From a virus: 50,977 nucleotides of DNA. The notes beneath the pieces are model-generated. The model was not told the DNA's origin. It did no database searches and saw only the letters and a list, made by a program, of their open reading frames with translations. Positions 29,857 to 36,489 of this stretch are shown here, one piece after another. The stretch lies in IMG/VR virus record IMGVR_UViG_3300024278_000005, positions 1 through 50,977 of that record; one strand, written 5' to 3'. Each line of letters begins with the position of its first letter. Position 1 is the first letter of the stretch. The position numbers were made by a program, and so were the translations under genes.

Positions 29857-30300
29857 ATGTCCCGAAAAACTTTAGACCGGATCCACCGGTGCCCCAAGTG
29901 TGGCGGCACCCATCCTTTTGCGGTGGAAGCCCGTGATCAGAGCGGCAATATCAAGCTTTTGAAATGCAAAGGCTGTGGCCGTAGCAGTAGTCCCGGCACC
30001 ATTGAACGGGGCACCCCACCCCCCCGTGCTGTGCCCATTGCTCCAGGAATTGACCGGTCGCTTTATAACTGGCGACTCAGGCAGGGCTGGGATCCCATCC
30101 GTGCGGCTACAGAGCTTCCCAAAAAGGCGGCAAAGCAGAACCCCCCTTGCCCTGACTGCGGTAAAGCCGCTTTCCGCCACACCACCAAACCCGGTCAAAA
30201 TCAGCGCTGGCGGTGCAAGCCTTGCCGCAAGGTCTGGACAGACGCGGGGCTTAATTCGACTTCGGCGGTTCTTGGGCGCTGGCTTGAAGGAACTGTCTAA
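29857..30300 (+). CDS. Double zinc-ribbon protein
   Basis: A 147-residue basic protein starting at ATG 29857 (AGGAG 7 nt upstream). It has two zinc ribbons: CPKCGG...CKGCG near residues 12-41, and CPDCGKAAF...CKPCRKVW near 98-126. Between them is SLYNWRLRQGWDPIRAATEL, a segment seen in some phage DNA-binding proteins and homing-nuclease-associated repeats. It probably binds DNA. Its 3' end overlaps a small antisense gene. No family was settled. Confidence 0.65.
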   Translation: MSRKTLDRIHRCPKCGGTHPFAVEARDQSGNIKLLKCKGCGRSSSPGTIERGTPPPRAVPIAPGIDRSLYNWRLRQGWDPIRAATELPKKAAKQNPPCPDCGKAAFRHTTKPGQNQRWRCKPCRKVWTDAGLNSTSAVLGRWLEGTV

Positions 30301-30412
30301 GGTCTGGAGGAGCCAAGGCAACAACGGCTAGCAGGTAGTTACGGTCAACAGCGGCATGGGCACGCATGACCGCTACGGGTTCCTCGGAGCCATCAATAAT
30401 CGGTTCTGCCAT
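30251..30412 (-). CDS. Possible small protein (53 residues), antisense to the zinc-ribbon gene end
   Basis: A frame from ATG 30412 to a TAA at 30251 encodes MAEPIIDGSEEPVAVMRAHA, then DRNYLLAVVALAPPDLRQFL. The composition looks like a real helical protein. No good ribosome-binding site was found. A minus-strand terminator lies just upstream, so it would need its own promoter. It overlaps the convergent gene by 50 nt. Confidence 0.45.
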   Translation of the reverse strand: MAEPIIDGSEEPVAVMRAHAAVDRNYLLAVVALAPPDLRQFLQASAQEPPKSN

Positions 30413-30461
30413 GGGGGTGCATCCGGTAGGGTTGTCGCCCCCATTATCCCCCCTAAACGGG

Positions 30462-30495
30462 AAAAGCCCCCAGATCTGCTGTATCCTGGGGGCTT
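30462..30495 (-). terminator. Intrinsic terminator of the 30541-31242 gene
   Basis: On the minus strand AAGCCCCCAG pairs with CTGGGGGCTT and is followed by TT (TTTT in all). It lies about 45 nt after the stop codon. Confidence 0.7.
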
Positions 30496-30540
30496 CGTGT
30501 ATCTAAGGATGTTCCCACCCCATCAGATGGGGCTGCAAGG

Positions 30541-31242
30541 TTATTCTACCGCAGGAAGGAACAAAGTTTTATCACTTCCCCAGCAAACTGTAGGCCGCAC
30601 TTTATTTAGCGGGGGATTGAACTTATTGATGAGTACCGCCTCCAGTTCCATCAGGTATTCCTTGGGGGTGCCGATGGGGAATGGCCAGCAACGGATTCCA
30701 ATCCATGGCCATTTGACCAAAGGCCAGATGATGTGATGTTCCTTAATTCGCTGCTCAAAGGGGCGGGTGGTCATACCTACATAAAGGGGAGCTAGGTGTA
30801 ACACGCTAAGGATCAGATCGTCGCCACCGCATGTATAACTTTCTGCAAAATAATTATGATCAAGACCTCCCTCTTCTATTTTTTTGTGGATTTCACAAGG
30901 AAGAAAATGAGAACCAGCTTTTTTGTCGTATGTTATTTTATTCACCAGCTTTACTAGCAAGCCTCCTTCAATAGCCATTTCTCTGTGTCCGGCATGAAGA
31001 CCCACACGAAAAGAACTCATCTCTAGCCCAACGATGTAAATTCCGCAAAACTCTTCAAATGTACATTGATCGGGGGATTGGAACCCAGATGTCATCATTG
31101 ATGGTTCCAACTCTTCCGCATTTCGCCAGTACTGCATGACCGTGCCTCGCTTGGTGTAAATTAGGGTTGCGTAATGTTCTACCCGCCTTAGCCAGTGTGC
31201 CGGGGCGGGTTTTGCGTTAGCGGCCTGAGCCACGTTCCTCAA
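30541..31242 (-). CDS. GIY-YIG nuclease-like protein
   Basis: A 233-residue protein. The C-terminal half (152-215) has the GIY-YIG signature: APLYVGMTTRPFEQRIKEHH (Tyr154, Arg165, His169) and, further on, LMELEAVLINKFNPPLNK (Glu201 and Asn/Pro). A GIY motif also appears at 67-69 (CGIYIVG), but about 85 residues separate it from YVG rather than the usual ~10. The intervening DNA is noticeably AT-rich, suggesting an insertion. The start is TTG 31242 or GTG 31233, which has GAGGA close by. GIY-YIG nucleases cut or nick DNA in mobile introns, repair or defence. Confidence 0.7.
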   Translation of the reverse strand: MRNVAQAANAKPAPAHWLRRVEHYATLIYTKRGTVMQYWRNAEELEPSMMTSGFQSPDQCTFEEFCGIYIVGLEMSSFRVGLHAGHREMAIEGGLLVKLVNKITYDKKAGSHFLPCEIHKKIEEGGLDHNYFAESYTCGGDDLILSVLHLAPLYVGMTTRPFEQRIKEHHIIWPLVKWPWIGIRCWPFPIGTPKEYLMELEAVLINKFNPPLNKVRPTVCWGSDKTLFLPAVE

Positions 31243-31421
31243 ATTTCATGCTTCACTCCTGTGGGGCTTAGGGCTATTACTTGGCTGATGGGGCGGGGGC
31301 TTTCCTGGCATTGCCGCAACTGCTGTATCCGGTTCCAGCGATCGCGGCAATCGTAAAAGGTTGGCTCTCGGTAGTCGGTGACGTTGCCATCCTCCCAATA
31401 AAGGTAAAGGTGCCACATCAT
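31239..31421 (-). CDS. Hypothetical small protein
   Basis: A 60-residue protein starting at ATG 31421, overlapping the stop of the upstream gene (ATGA). It is Trp/Arg-rich at the start (MMWHLYLYWEDGNVTDYREP) and its stop overlaps the start of the nuclease gene. It is in the HTH-to-nuclease operon. No family was recognised. Confidence 0.55.
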   Translation of the reverse strand: MMWHLYLYWEDGNVTDYREPTFYDCRDRWNRIQQLRQCQESPRPISQVIALSPTGVKHEI

Positions 31422-31558
31422 TCCAATCCCCCACGCTTCACCATCAGGGAGTCCATCACCAGCCCCTTGGTGGCCTTCTCTGCTAGGTCAGCTAGCCCCA
31501 GAGCAAGAGCCACCTGCACTACACAGTCTTCAGTTAACCCCATGGCCTCACAGACCAT
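31418..31558 (-). CDS. Hypothetical small protein
   Basis: A 46-residue protein starting at ATG 31558 (MVCEAMGLTEDCVVQVALAL), overlapping the end of the HTH gene by 11 nt. The frame is open further to 31642, but that part lies inside the HTH gene. Predicted to be helical. No family was recognised. Confidence 0.5.
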   Translation of the reverse strand: MVCEAMGLTEDCVVQVALALGLADLAEKATKGLVMDSLMVKRGGLE

Positions 31559-31856
31559 AGAGACCTGATGCGATTGCCAGGGGGTGATCTGGGGGCAATT
31601 CGGTAAGGGGAACCCACCGCTGTCCGTCATTGAAATACTCACGGTTGCCTACCTTTTTGATTTGTTTACGGAGCAATTCCAGGGAATAGGCATAAAGCCG
31701 TTCCTGGGCGAGTCGGGTGGGCTTGAAGGATCGTTGCTTGCGTGTCCATCCCTTTACGGTGTTTAGGGGGATGTCCAGGTGCTTGGCTAGGGTTTGCTGG
31801 GTCACTTCAGGATGCCGTTGCCGGAACTCGTGAATCCCTAGAGTGGGATTAGTCAT
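31548..31856 (-). CDS. Helix-turn-helix regulator
   Basis: A 102-residue protein starting at ATG 31856. The HTH reads FRQRHPEVTQQTLAKHLDIP, then LNTVKGWTRKQRSFKP, as in phage Cro/CI-like and plasmid regulators. The rest is helical. It is divergent from the 31995 operon and has an inverted repeat in the shared control region, so it probably represses its own promoter and possibly the neighbouring operon. Confidence 0.7.
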   Translation of the reverse strand: MTNPTLGIHEFRQRHPEVTQQTLAKHLDIPLNTVKGWTRKQRSFKPTRLAQERLYAYSLELLRKQIKKVGNREYFNDGQRWVPLTELPPDHPLAIASGLYGL

Positions 31857-31994
31857 GATGCTTTTCCATTGCTAGGTTACGGTGCTTATCCTAATCGTTC
31901 TACATCAAAAAGTGTCACTCTGACACTTTTCTAGTTTCGGTTTGATTTCAACCGGGTTAGATTGAGTTCAAGTTGAAACGGAGCAAACCAAGCC
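31857..31994. promoter_or_regulatory. Divergent control region with operator-like inverted repeats
   Basis: AAAAGTGTCA-CTC-TGACACTTTT (31908-31930) is a perfect 10-bp inverted repeat. TTTCAAC and GTTGAAA form another pair nearby. The first repeat overlaps a probable -35 of the minus-strand HTH gene (TAGGAT as -10). A GGAG ribosome-binding site precedes the 31995 start. It fits autoregulation by the HTH protein. Confidence 0.6.
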
Positions 31995-32651
31995 ATGACA
32001 CTCGCACCTAACCCCCTGTCCCCCTCTATTTCCCCTGTAGAAGCTGAAACCCTACACCCTTTGAATGAACTTGATTCCAATGTGCCGCCCAACTTTACGG
32101 CGGCGGGACAAGCCCTAGGGTTCACTTCTACTACCATCCAAAACCGCATGGTCTTGATCTCCAGCGTTCTGGAGCTACAGGACAGCGACCTATTCTCTGG
32201 CACCAACAGCAAGCGCCTCACCCCCTTGGGCTGGAGTATCTTGCGCCGGATGCCCCCCAAAAACCAAAAAGAATGGCTAGACATTGAAGCGCGGGTACTG
32301 TTCTCTAAGTGGTTGCCCCAGTCCAGTCCCGATGTATTTCCCGTGGAAATCCTAGATGAGGAAGACGGGCTAGAGGAAGAGGGTTGTAGCGCATTGGTAG
32401 CCGCGATCGACCACCAAACCTCAGTGTTAGCCCGTCGCACCCAATCTTCCTGTGAAGATGCTATCTCCCTCGTAGTGGACTTAGGCGACATTGGCAACTC
32501 CCTAGCCGACTTCCTGTATCAGCAGGGCTATAACACTGGCACCGAACTAGCCCAAAACTTTACCGAAGGGCTGAATACAGGAGTGCTAGACGAGGTGCAG
32601 TCCCTGCAAAGTCGATTGGGAAAAGGAGCCACCGCCAAAAGCCATGGTTAA
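31995..32651 (+). CDS. Hypothetical protein with possible HTH, first gene of the ATPase operon
   Basis: A 218-residue protein starting at ATG 31995, with GGAG upstream. The segment FTAAGQALGFTSTTIQNRMV, then TPLGWSILRR, resembles a MerR-like or winged helix. The later part is acidic and helical. It is the first gene of an operon encoding small membrane proteins and a P-loop ATPase. Its stop overlaps the next start (ATGGTTAA). No family was recognised. Confidence 0.6.
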   Translation: MTLAPNPLSPSISPVEAETLHPLNELDSNVPPNFTAAGQALGFTSTTIQNRMVLISSVLELQDSDLFSGTNSKRLTPLGWSILRRMPPKNQKEWLDIEARVLFSKWLPQSSPDVFPVEILDEEDGLEEEGCSALVAAIDHQTSVLARRTQSSCEDAISLVVDLGDIGNSLADFLYQQGYNTGTELAQNFTEGLNTGVLDEVQSLQSRLGKGATAKSHG

Positions 32652-32772
32652 ACTGCTTTTCGGCTCCGTGGCGGCGTTCCTTATCCTTCGCGCCGCCGTT
32701 CTTTCCATCCCCCCGTCCCCGCCGCAAGTATTGGAGATCCCAAGCAATGGAAGACCTACAAGAGTGGATTGA
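32644..32772 (+). CDS. Small membrane protein (42 residues)
   Basis: ATG 32644 overlaps the stop of the preceding gene. The product MVKLLFGSVAAFLILRAAVL has one transmembrane segment, then a Pro-rich end. It ends inside the next gene. It is probably part of the same membrane complex as the downstream products. Too short to classify. Confidence 0.5.
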   Translation: MVKLLFGSVAAFLILRAAVLSIPPSPPQVLEIPSNGRPTRVD

Positions 32773-33268
32773 TCAGAACCGAATGATTGCCGCTGGCATC
32801 GGCATCTTCACCCTAGGGGTGTTGATGGGCACCCCCAACATGACCCGCCAAGCTAGCCATCAAGCTCAAATCGCTAGCAGCGAATGGGCACTCCAGCAAA
32901 GCCAGGATCAAGCAGATTTACGGGCGCAACTAGCCGAAATGCGCTACCAGAATGGGTGCTTGGTTGTCATGGATGCCACCGGCACTAGCCCCGTGAACCT
33001 TGTGGCGGAAACCCCGGTAGTGGATGTGACCACTGGCATCGCCCTCCCTCTAGGGACTGAGGTTTGCGATGTCCATGGCAATACCGGGGTCATTAAGGCC
33101 AACCCCGACACCGGGAAACCGCAAATTGTGGACATGGCTAGAACCCCTAACACAGCAATCGTTAACGCCCGCGCCGTGCAAGTCCTAGGCCAGCCATCCG
33201 CCGCCACCGTAGCAAACCCTACCCCATCCCAAAGCAATGAAGCCATCGAAATCAAAGAGACCCGGTAA
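32747..33268 (+). CDS. Membrane-anchored protein
   Basis: A 173-residue protein starting at ATG 32747. It has a transmembrane segment at about 12-30 (MIAAGIGIFTLGVLMGTPNM) and a long helical stretch (about 35-66). A beta-rich domain follows, probably extracytoplasmic or cytoplasmic depending on topology. It is in the ATPase operon. No family was recognised. Confidence 0.65.
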   Translation: MEDLQEWIDQNRMIAAGIGIFTLGVLMGTPNMTRQASHQAQIASSEWALQQSQDQADLRAQLAEMRYQNGCLVVMDATGTSPVNLVAETPVVDVTTGIALPLGTEVCDVHGNTGVIKANPDTGKPQIVDMARTPNTAIVNARAVQVLGQPSAATVANPTPSQSNEAIEIKETR

Positions 33269-33440
33269 CCCTGTCCTCTTTTTTGCCACAGGTGTCTGTA
33301 TAGGCAAAATGATAATGCCTACAGAACCCGTTACCACCTACCCCTCTCTTGAATACCAGAATCAAGACCCCCAGACTTTCTATTCCTCATTCATCGTTAT
33401 CCCCAATGAAGCGCAACAAAACCAAGAAGCGTCAATCTAA
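33237..33440 (+). CDS. Hypothetical small protein
   Basis: A 67-residue protein starting at ATG 33237, overlapping the upstream gene by 32 nt. It has a basic start and a short hydrophobic stretch (PVLFFATGVCIGKMIMP), possibly membrane-associated. It overlaps the next gene by 35 nt. No family was recognised. Confidence 0.55.
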   Translation: MKPSKSKRPGNPVLFFATGVCIGKMIMPTEPVTTYPSLEYQNQDPQTFYSSFIVIPNEAQQNQEASI

Positions 33441-34080
33441 CTCCCTGACCGCCATCCGACTCGCCCAATTCCTGATCATACTTTTGTGCTTTGGCGTGGC
33501 ATACCTTGGGATTCAGCCTTACCTAAAACTAATCCTTCACATAGCCCCAGATCCCCAGGAAATGGTCACCGCTTTTTTACTGCGGATCCCCCCGGTGAGA
33601 TGGCTGATGGATTCCGTGGGCTACCTGCTTTGCCTTGTTCCAGCCGTTGCGCTTTGGGCAATGGTACAGGTTGCCGAGTTGCTTCCTAGCCTGATTGAGA
33701 CCGACCAGCAAAACATCCGCCACACCGTAGAGCAGTACCGCCAAGCCGCTGGAGCCAACTTTATTGAGGAACGGGAAGAGGATCCAGAGCTAATCAAGGC
33801 TCTTATCGATACCTTCAACAGCCTTCCCATCGCGTGGCTCCAAACCCTCTACAACTACCGCGCCGGGGCATTTATTCTAGACCTAGTGGTGACCGTTGCC
33901 GCCTATCCCCCCATTAAGGTGGGAGCATGGCAATTCCTCACCCGCCCTGCTTTTGAGGATGTCCACTGGCTCAACTTGACCATCACCCTGTCCTGCGTGT
34001 TTTTGATTGAGCAAACCCTAAAGCTTTTCCGGCACCTTGCCGCCGGTAACGTAATCCTCACCAACTTGGAGCCACAATAA
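33406..34080 (+). CDS. Polytopic membrane protein
   Basis: A 224-residue protein starting at ATG 33406 (MKRNKTKKRQSNSLTAIRLA). The frame is open further upstream, but that overlaps other genes. Three or four transmembrane segments are visible, for example FLIILLCFGVAYLGIQPYLK, LLCLVPAVALWAMVQVAEL, and LTITLSCVFLIEQTLKLF. Its stop overlaps the ATPase start (TAATG). It may form a membrane complex with the ATPase. Confidence 0.7.
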   Translation: MKRNKTKKRQSNSLTAIRLAQFLIILLCFGVAYLGIQPYLKLILHIAPDPQEMVTAFLLRIPPVRWLMDSVGYLLCLVPAVALWAMVQVAELLPSLIETDQQNIRHTVEQYRQAAGANFIEEREEDPELIKALIDTFNSLPIAWLQTLYNYRAGAFILDLVVTVAAYPPIKVGAWQFLTRPAFEDVHWLNLTITLSCVFLIEQTLKLFRHLAAGNVILTNLEPQ

Positions 34081-35249
34081 TGCAAGACACCAGACAGCTA
34101 GACCCCACCCCTATCCTCGCTGGAGCCGCTGCGGTGGGCTTTCTAGGGTTTGTCCTCACTGGGGGTGGTGTGGCAGGAATCCTGACTCTAGCCGGGGCGG
34201 CTATGGGGGGGCTAGGGTTAGCAGAGCGCCAGTCCACTAAAGCTAGAGCCATGCTCGCCCCCGCCCATCAGCCCCAAGTGCTTCCCTTCACAGCGTGGGT
34301 ACCCACGCCGGATCCCACAGTCAACATCAATTTCGCCCCGCAGATGACCCAAAGCGTGGAAACCACAGTGATGGTCAGCCCTGCTACCACCATTGCTACC
34401 CCTGTTACCGCTGTTAGCACAGGCCGGGGTAATAGCCTAGCCCAAGTTTCCCTGACTACCACCGCCCCCGTGGATGTCACAGAAGTTATTGCGGGAGCCT
34501 ACCAAAACGACCCCCAGTTCCCCGGTCATTTGCTGCTAGCGGCTCCGAGTGGTAGTGGCAAAACGACATTCCTGAGAGCCATGATCCGGCGATTAGTGGA
34601 GGGGAATGAGCTTGTGGCTATCTTTGTGTCAGACCCCAAAGGTACCGCGTGGCCACTACCCCCCGCAAACATTACCCGTATTTCTCATCCTACCCAGCCC
34701 GTTATCGCCCCCCTGGTTAGCCAACTCAAAGCCCTGGTCAATATCTTGGGTCAGCGCATCCAAGCCCGTGAAGCCACGGGGCAACCCACTACCGATTCCC
34801 GAATCATCTTCATTATTGATGAGTGGCTTTTGACCCTGGAAAAAGCTGACCAGGAAGGGCTTAGAAAAGACCTTGTTTCTTTGGTCAAGGCAATTATCCT
34901 CACCGGGCGAGAAGACAAGGTTCATGTCTGGGTTGTGGGGCAAAGCCATCAGGCTCAAGACATTGGGGGCAAAGACGTTAGCACCAGTATCCGCCAAAGT
35001 CTAGGAATTGTTTGCCTAGGCCATGGCACGGGGGTGGATGCAATCCACAAGGCCATCGGTGACCCCTACCTTGTCCCCACCGCTTTGAGACCCCAACTCC
35101 AGCAATCCCTAGCCCAGTGCAGCACCCAAACCGCTACCCCCATCTGCTATACCAACATTGGAGGGCACCGCGTCACTCCCTTGCCAGACCTGCGGGAATT
35201 TGTGCAGTGGTCAGCCGCAGACCCAGATTATGAAATACCATTGGACTAG
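34080..35249 (+). CDS. FtsK/HerA-like P-loop ATPase with membrane anchor
   Basis: A 389-residue protein. The N-terminus has two hydrophobic stretches (TPILAGAAAVGFLGFVLTGG, then VAGILTLAGAAMGGLGLA). The ATPase domain has Walker A APSGSGKTT (residues ~155-163), a Walker B IIFIIDEW (~243-250) and a following Arg/His-rich segment (WVVGQSHQAQDIGG). The layout fits DNA-translocating or secretion-type ATPases such as FtsK, TraD or HerA. With its membrane-protein operon it could drive DNA transfer, segregation or a virion-related step, and specific function is unknown. A terminator follows. Confidence 0.75.
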   Translation: MQDTRQLDPTPILAGAAAVGFLGFVLTGGGVAGILTLAGAAMGGLGLAERQSTKARAMLAPAHQPQVLPFTAWVPTPDPTVNINFAPQMTQSVETTVMVSPATTIATPVTAVSTGRGNSLAQVSLTTTAPVDVTEVIAGAYQNDPQFPGHLLLAAPSGSGKTTFLRAMIRRLVEGNELVAIFVSDPKGTAWPLPPANITRISHPTQPVIAPLVSQLKALVNILGQRIQAREATGQPTTDSRIIFIIDEWLLTLEKADQEGLRKDLVSLVKAIILTGREDKVHVWVVGQSHQAQDIGGKDVSTSIRQSLGIVCLGHGTGVDAIHKAIGDPYLVPTALRPQLQQSLAQCSTQTATPICYTNIGGHRVTPLPDLREFVQWSAADPDYEIPLD

Positions 35250-35257
35250 CATTCATC

Positions 35258-35278
35258 GCCCCGCCTAGGGGCTTTTTT
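35258..35278 (+). terminator. Intrinsic terminator
   Basis: GCCCC pairs with GGGGC around GCCTA, followed by six T. It ends the ATPase operon just before promoter module 12. Confidence 0.8.
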
Positions 35279-35286
35279 ATTGACTG

Positions 35287-35362
35287 AAAATATTTTTGCC
35301 TAGGGTGTTGATATTCCCTAGGGATAGGACTTAATATAGTAGATAGCAAAGGGGAAAGCCCC
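35287..35362 (+). promoter_or_regulatory. Promoter module 12 with leader hairpin
   Basis: AAAATATTTT (35287-35296), TTGATA (35308-35313), spacer with TTCCCTAGGGAT, TTAATA (35331-35336), then GGGG-AAAG-CCCC (35351-35362). It drives the 35380 gene. Confidence 0.85.
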
Positions 35363-35379
35363 GCAACCGGAATCAAGCA

Positions 35380-35562
35380 ATGACTACTCAACAGCAAGCT
35401 ATTCTTGCCGCCAACCTCCACCTAATGGAGGCGGTCACCTATCACGATGAAAACAGTCCCGCCGGGGTGTCTTGGCACTTGTGGCAAGCCGCCTTATCAA
35501 TGATTGAGGCTGAGCCTCGCACCCCAGACCCCGAACTAGAGGCCGCGCTAAACAGCCTCTAG
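35380..35562 (+). CDS. Hypothetical small protein
   Basis: A 60-residue protein starting at ATG 35380, in the ATCAAGCAATG context with no Shine-Dalgarno. It is helical and acidic (MTTQQQAILAANLHLMEAVT, then DPELEAALNSL). It is a single-gene unit with promoter module 12 and its own terminator. No family was recognised. Confidence 0.75.
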   Translation: MTTQQQAILAANLHLMEAVTYHDENSPAGVSWHLWQAALSMIEAEPRTPDPELEAALNSL

Positions 35563-35572
35563 AATCCACCCC

Positions 35573-35596
35573 AGCCCCTCCCCCAGGGGCTTTTTT
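35573..35596 (+). terminator. Intrinsic terminator
   Basis: AGCCCC pairs with GGGGCT around TCCCCCA, followed by six T. It ends the 35380-35562 unit. Confidence 0.8.
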
Positions 35597-36017
35597 ATTG
35601 GAACACTACAGCAGCACTGCGACACCGTTCCTGCCAAAACACTTTCCGCCCATCCCCTACAGCACTATAAGCCCCTTCCCGTGGGGTGCCGTCATTGCCA
35701 ATACCCTCAAACCACCCGCGCCCGGTGCTGCAATCCAGGTAAATCATGCGGCTACGCCAGCCCTTATTGTTTTCCCAGGCTCCAGAAAACCCCGCCCGCC
35801 AATAGCGGCGATCGTACATTAACCCAACGCCGTATCCCGTGGCATCGTCCCGTTGCCAGGAGTTAGTCCGAAGTGCTTTCATAGCAGGGGATTGAATATC
35901 CCCATCCACAACCCATATTGGGATCCCGTTGTAGGATTGCTGGGCTTGTGCGGGCAAAGGAGTGAGGGCAACCGCTAGGGAGATCGCTAGGTTCTTGGCT
36001 TGTTCTTTGAGCTTCAT
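35595..36017 (-). CDS. Secreted protein with signal peptide
   Basis: A 140-residue protein starting at ATG 36017. A signal peptide is visible: MKLKEQAKNLAISLAVALTP, then PAQAQQS as a probable cleavage site after AQA. The mature part is Trp/Tyr/Gly-rich with a few Cys (YLDCSTGRGWFEGIG, then WQERCRSAAVVFQ). It may act in the periplasm or outside the cell. No family was recognised. Confidence 0.65.
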   Translation of the reverse strand: MKLKEQAKNLAISLAVALTPLPAQAQQSYNGIPIWVVDGDIQSPAMKALRTNSWQRDDATGYGVGLMYDRRYWRAGFSGAWENNKGWRSRMIYLDCSTGRGWFEGIGNDGTPREGAYSAVGDGRKVFWQERCRSAAVVFQ

Positions 36018-36066
36018 GGCTTTTGCGTTAAACTTACTACATCAAGCATAGGAGCAAAACACAGCT

Positions 36067-36489
36067 ATGGGCAAGTTTTCCCGCGATAAAGGCGCAAGGG
36101 GTGAGCGTGAACTCATCCAAGAACTCAGCGCCCTGCTAGGCATAGAAGCAGGGCGCAACCTCAATCAAACCGCAGTAGGGGGTGCTGACTGTGTGGAGTT
36201 CCCTGGGATCTCCATTGAGATCAAGCGCTGCGAAACCCTAGAGATTGCGGCATGGTGGCGACAGTGTGTGTGCAATGCAGGAGACGCGGTTCCGGTGCTG
36301 TGCTACCGCCAAAACCGACAGCCCTGGACTGTCATGGTGCCGGTAACCACTCTCCCTGCCATTTGCGCCCCCGTTTACGCCCCCAGGGACAAGACCCTGC
36401 CCCAAGCCTACAAAATCACCCTAGAGGGCTTTGCGTGGCACTACCAGAAACATTTAGCCCCCCAATGTGCTAGACAGCGATCTCAGTAA
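36067..36489 (+). CDS. Holliday-junction-resolvase-like nuclease
   Basis: A 140-residue protein starting at ATG 36067, with GGAG upstream. Pattern: SRDKGARGERELIQELSALL, then VGGADCVEF and ISIEIKRCE. This matches the Hjc-type PD-(D/E)XK fold: early Glu, then Asp, then Glu-x-Lys. It would cut branched DNA before packaging. Its end overlaps the convergent tape-measure gene by 36 bp. Confidence 0.75.
   Translation: MGKFSRDKGARGERELIQELSALLGIEAGRNLNQTAVGGADCVEFPGISIEIKRCETLEIAAWWRQCVCNAGDAVPVLCYRQNRQPWTVMVPVTTLPAICAPVYAPRDKTLPQAYKITLEGFAWHYQKHLAPQCARQRSQ

Noticed and set aside
31246-31434. Alternative 62-residue minus-strand frame
   Set aside because: The 31239-31421 frame overlaps its neighbours with ATGA-type junctions, as expected in an operon; this one does not.
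5542-35362. CRISPR array from dispersed GGGG-CCCC repeats
   Set aside because: The repeats are short, irregularly spaced over 30 kb, and always sit in 5' leaders.
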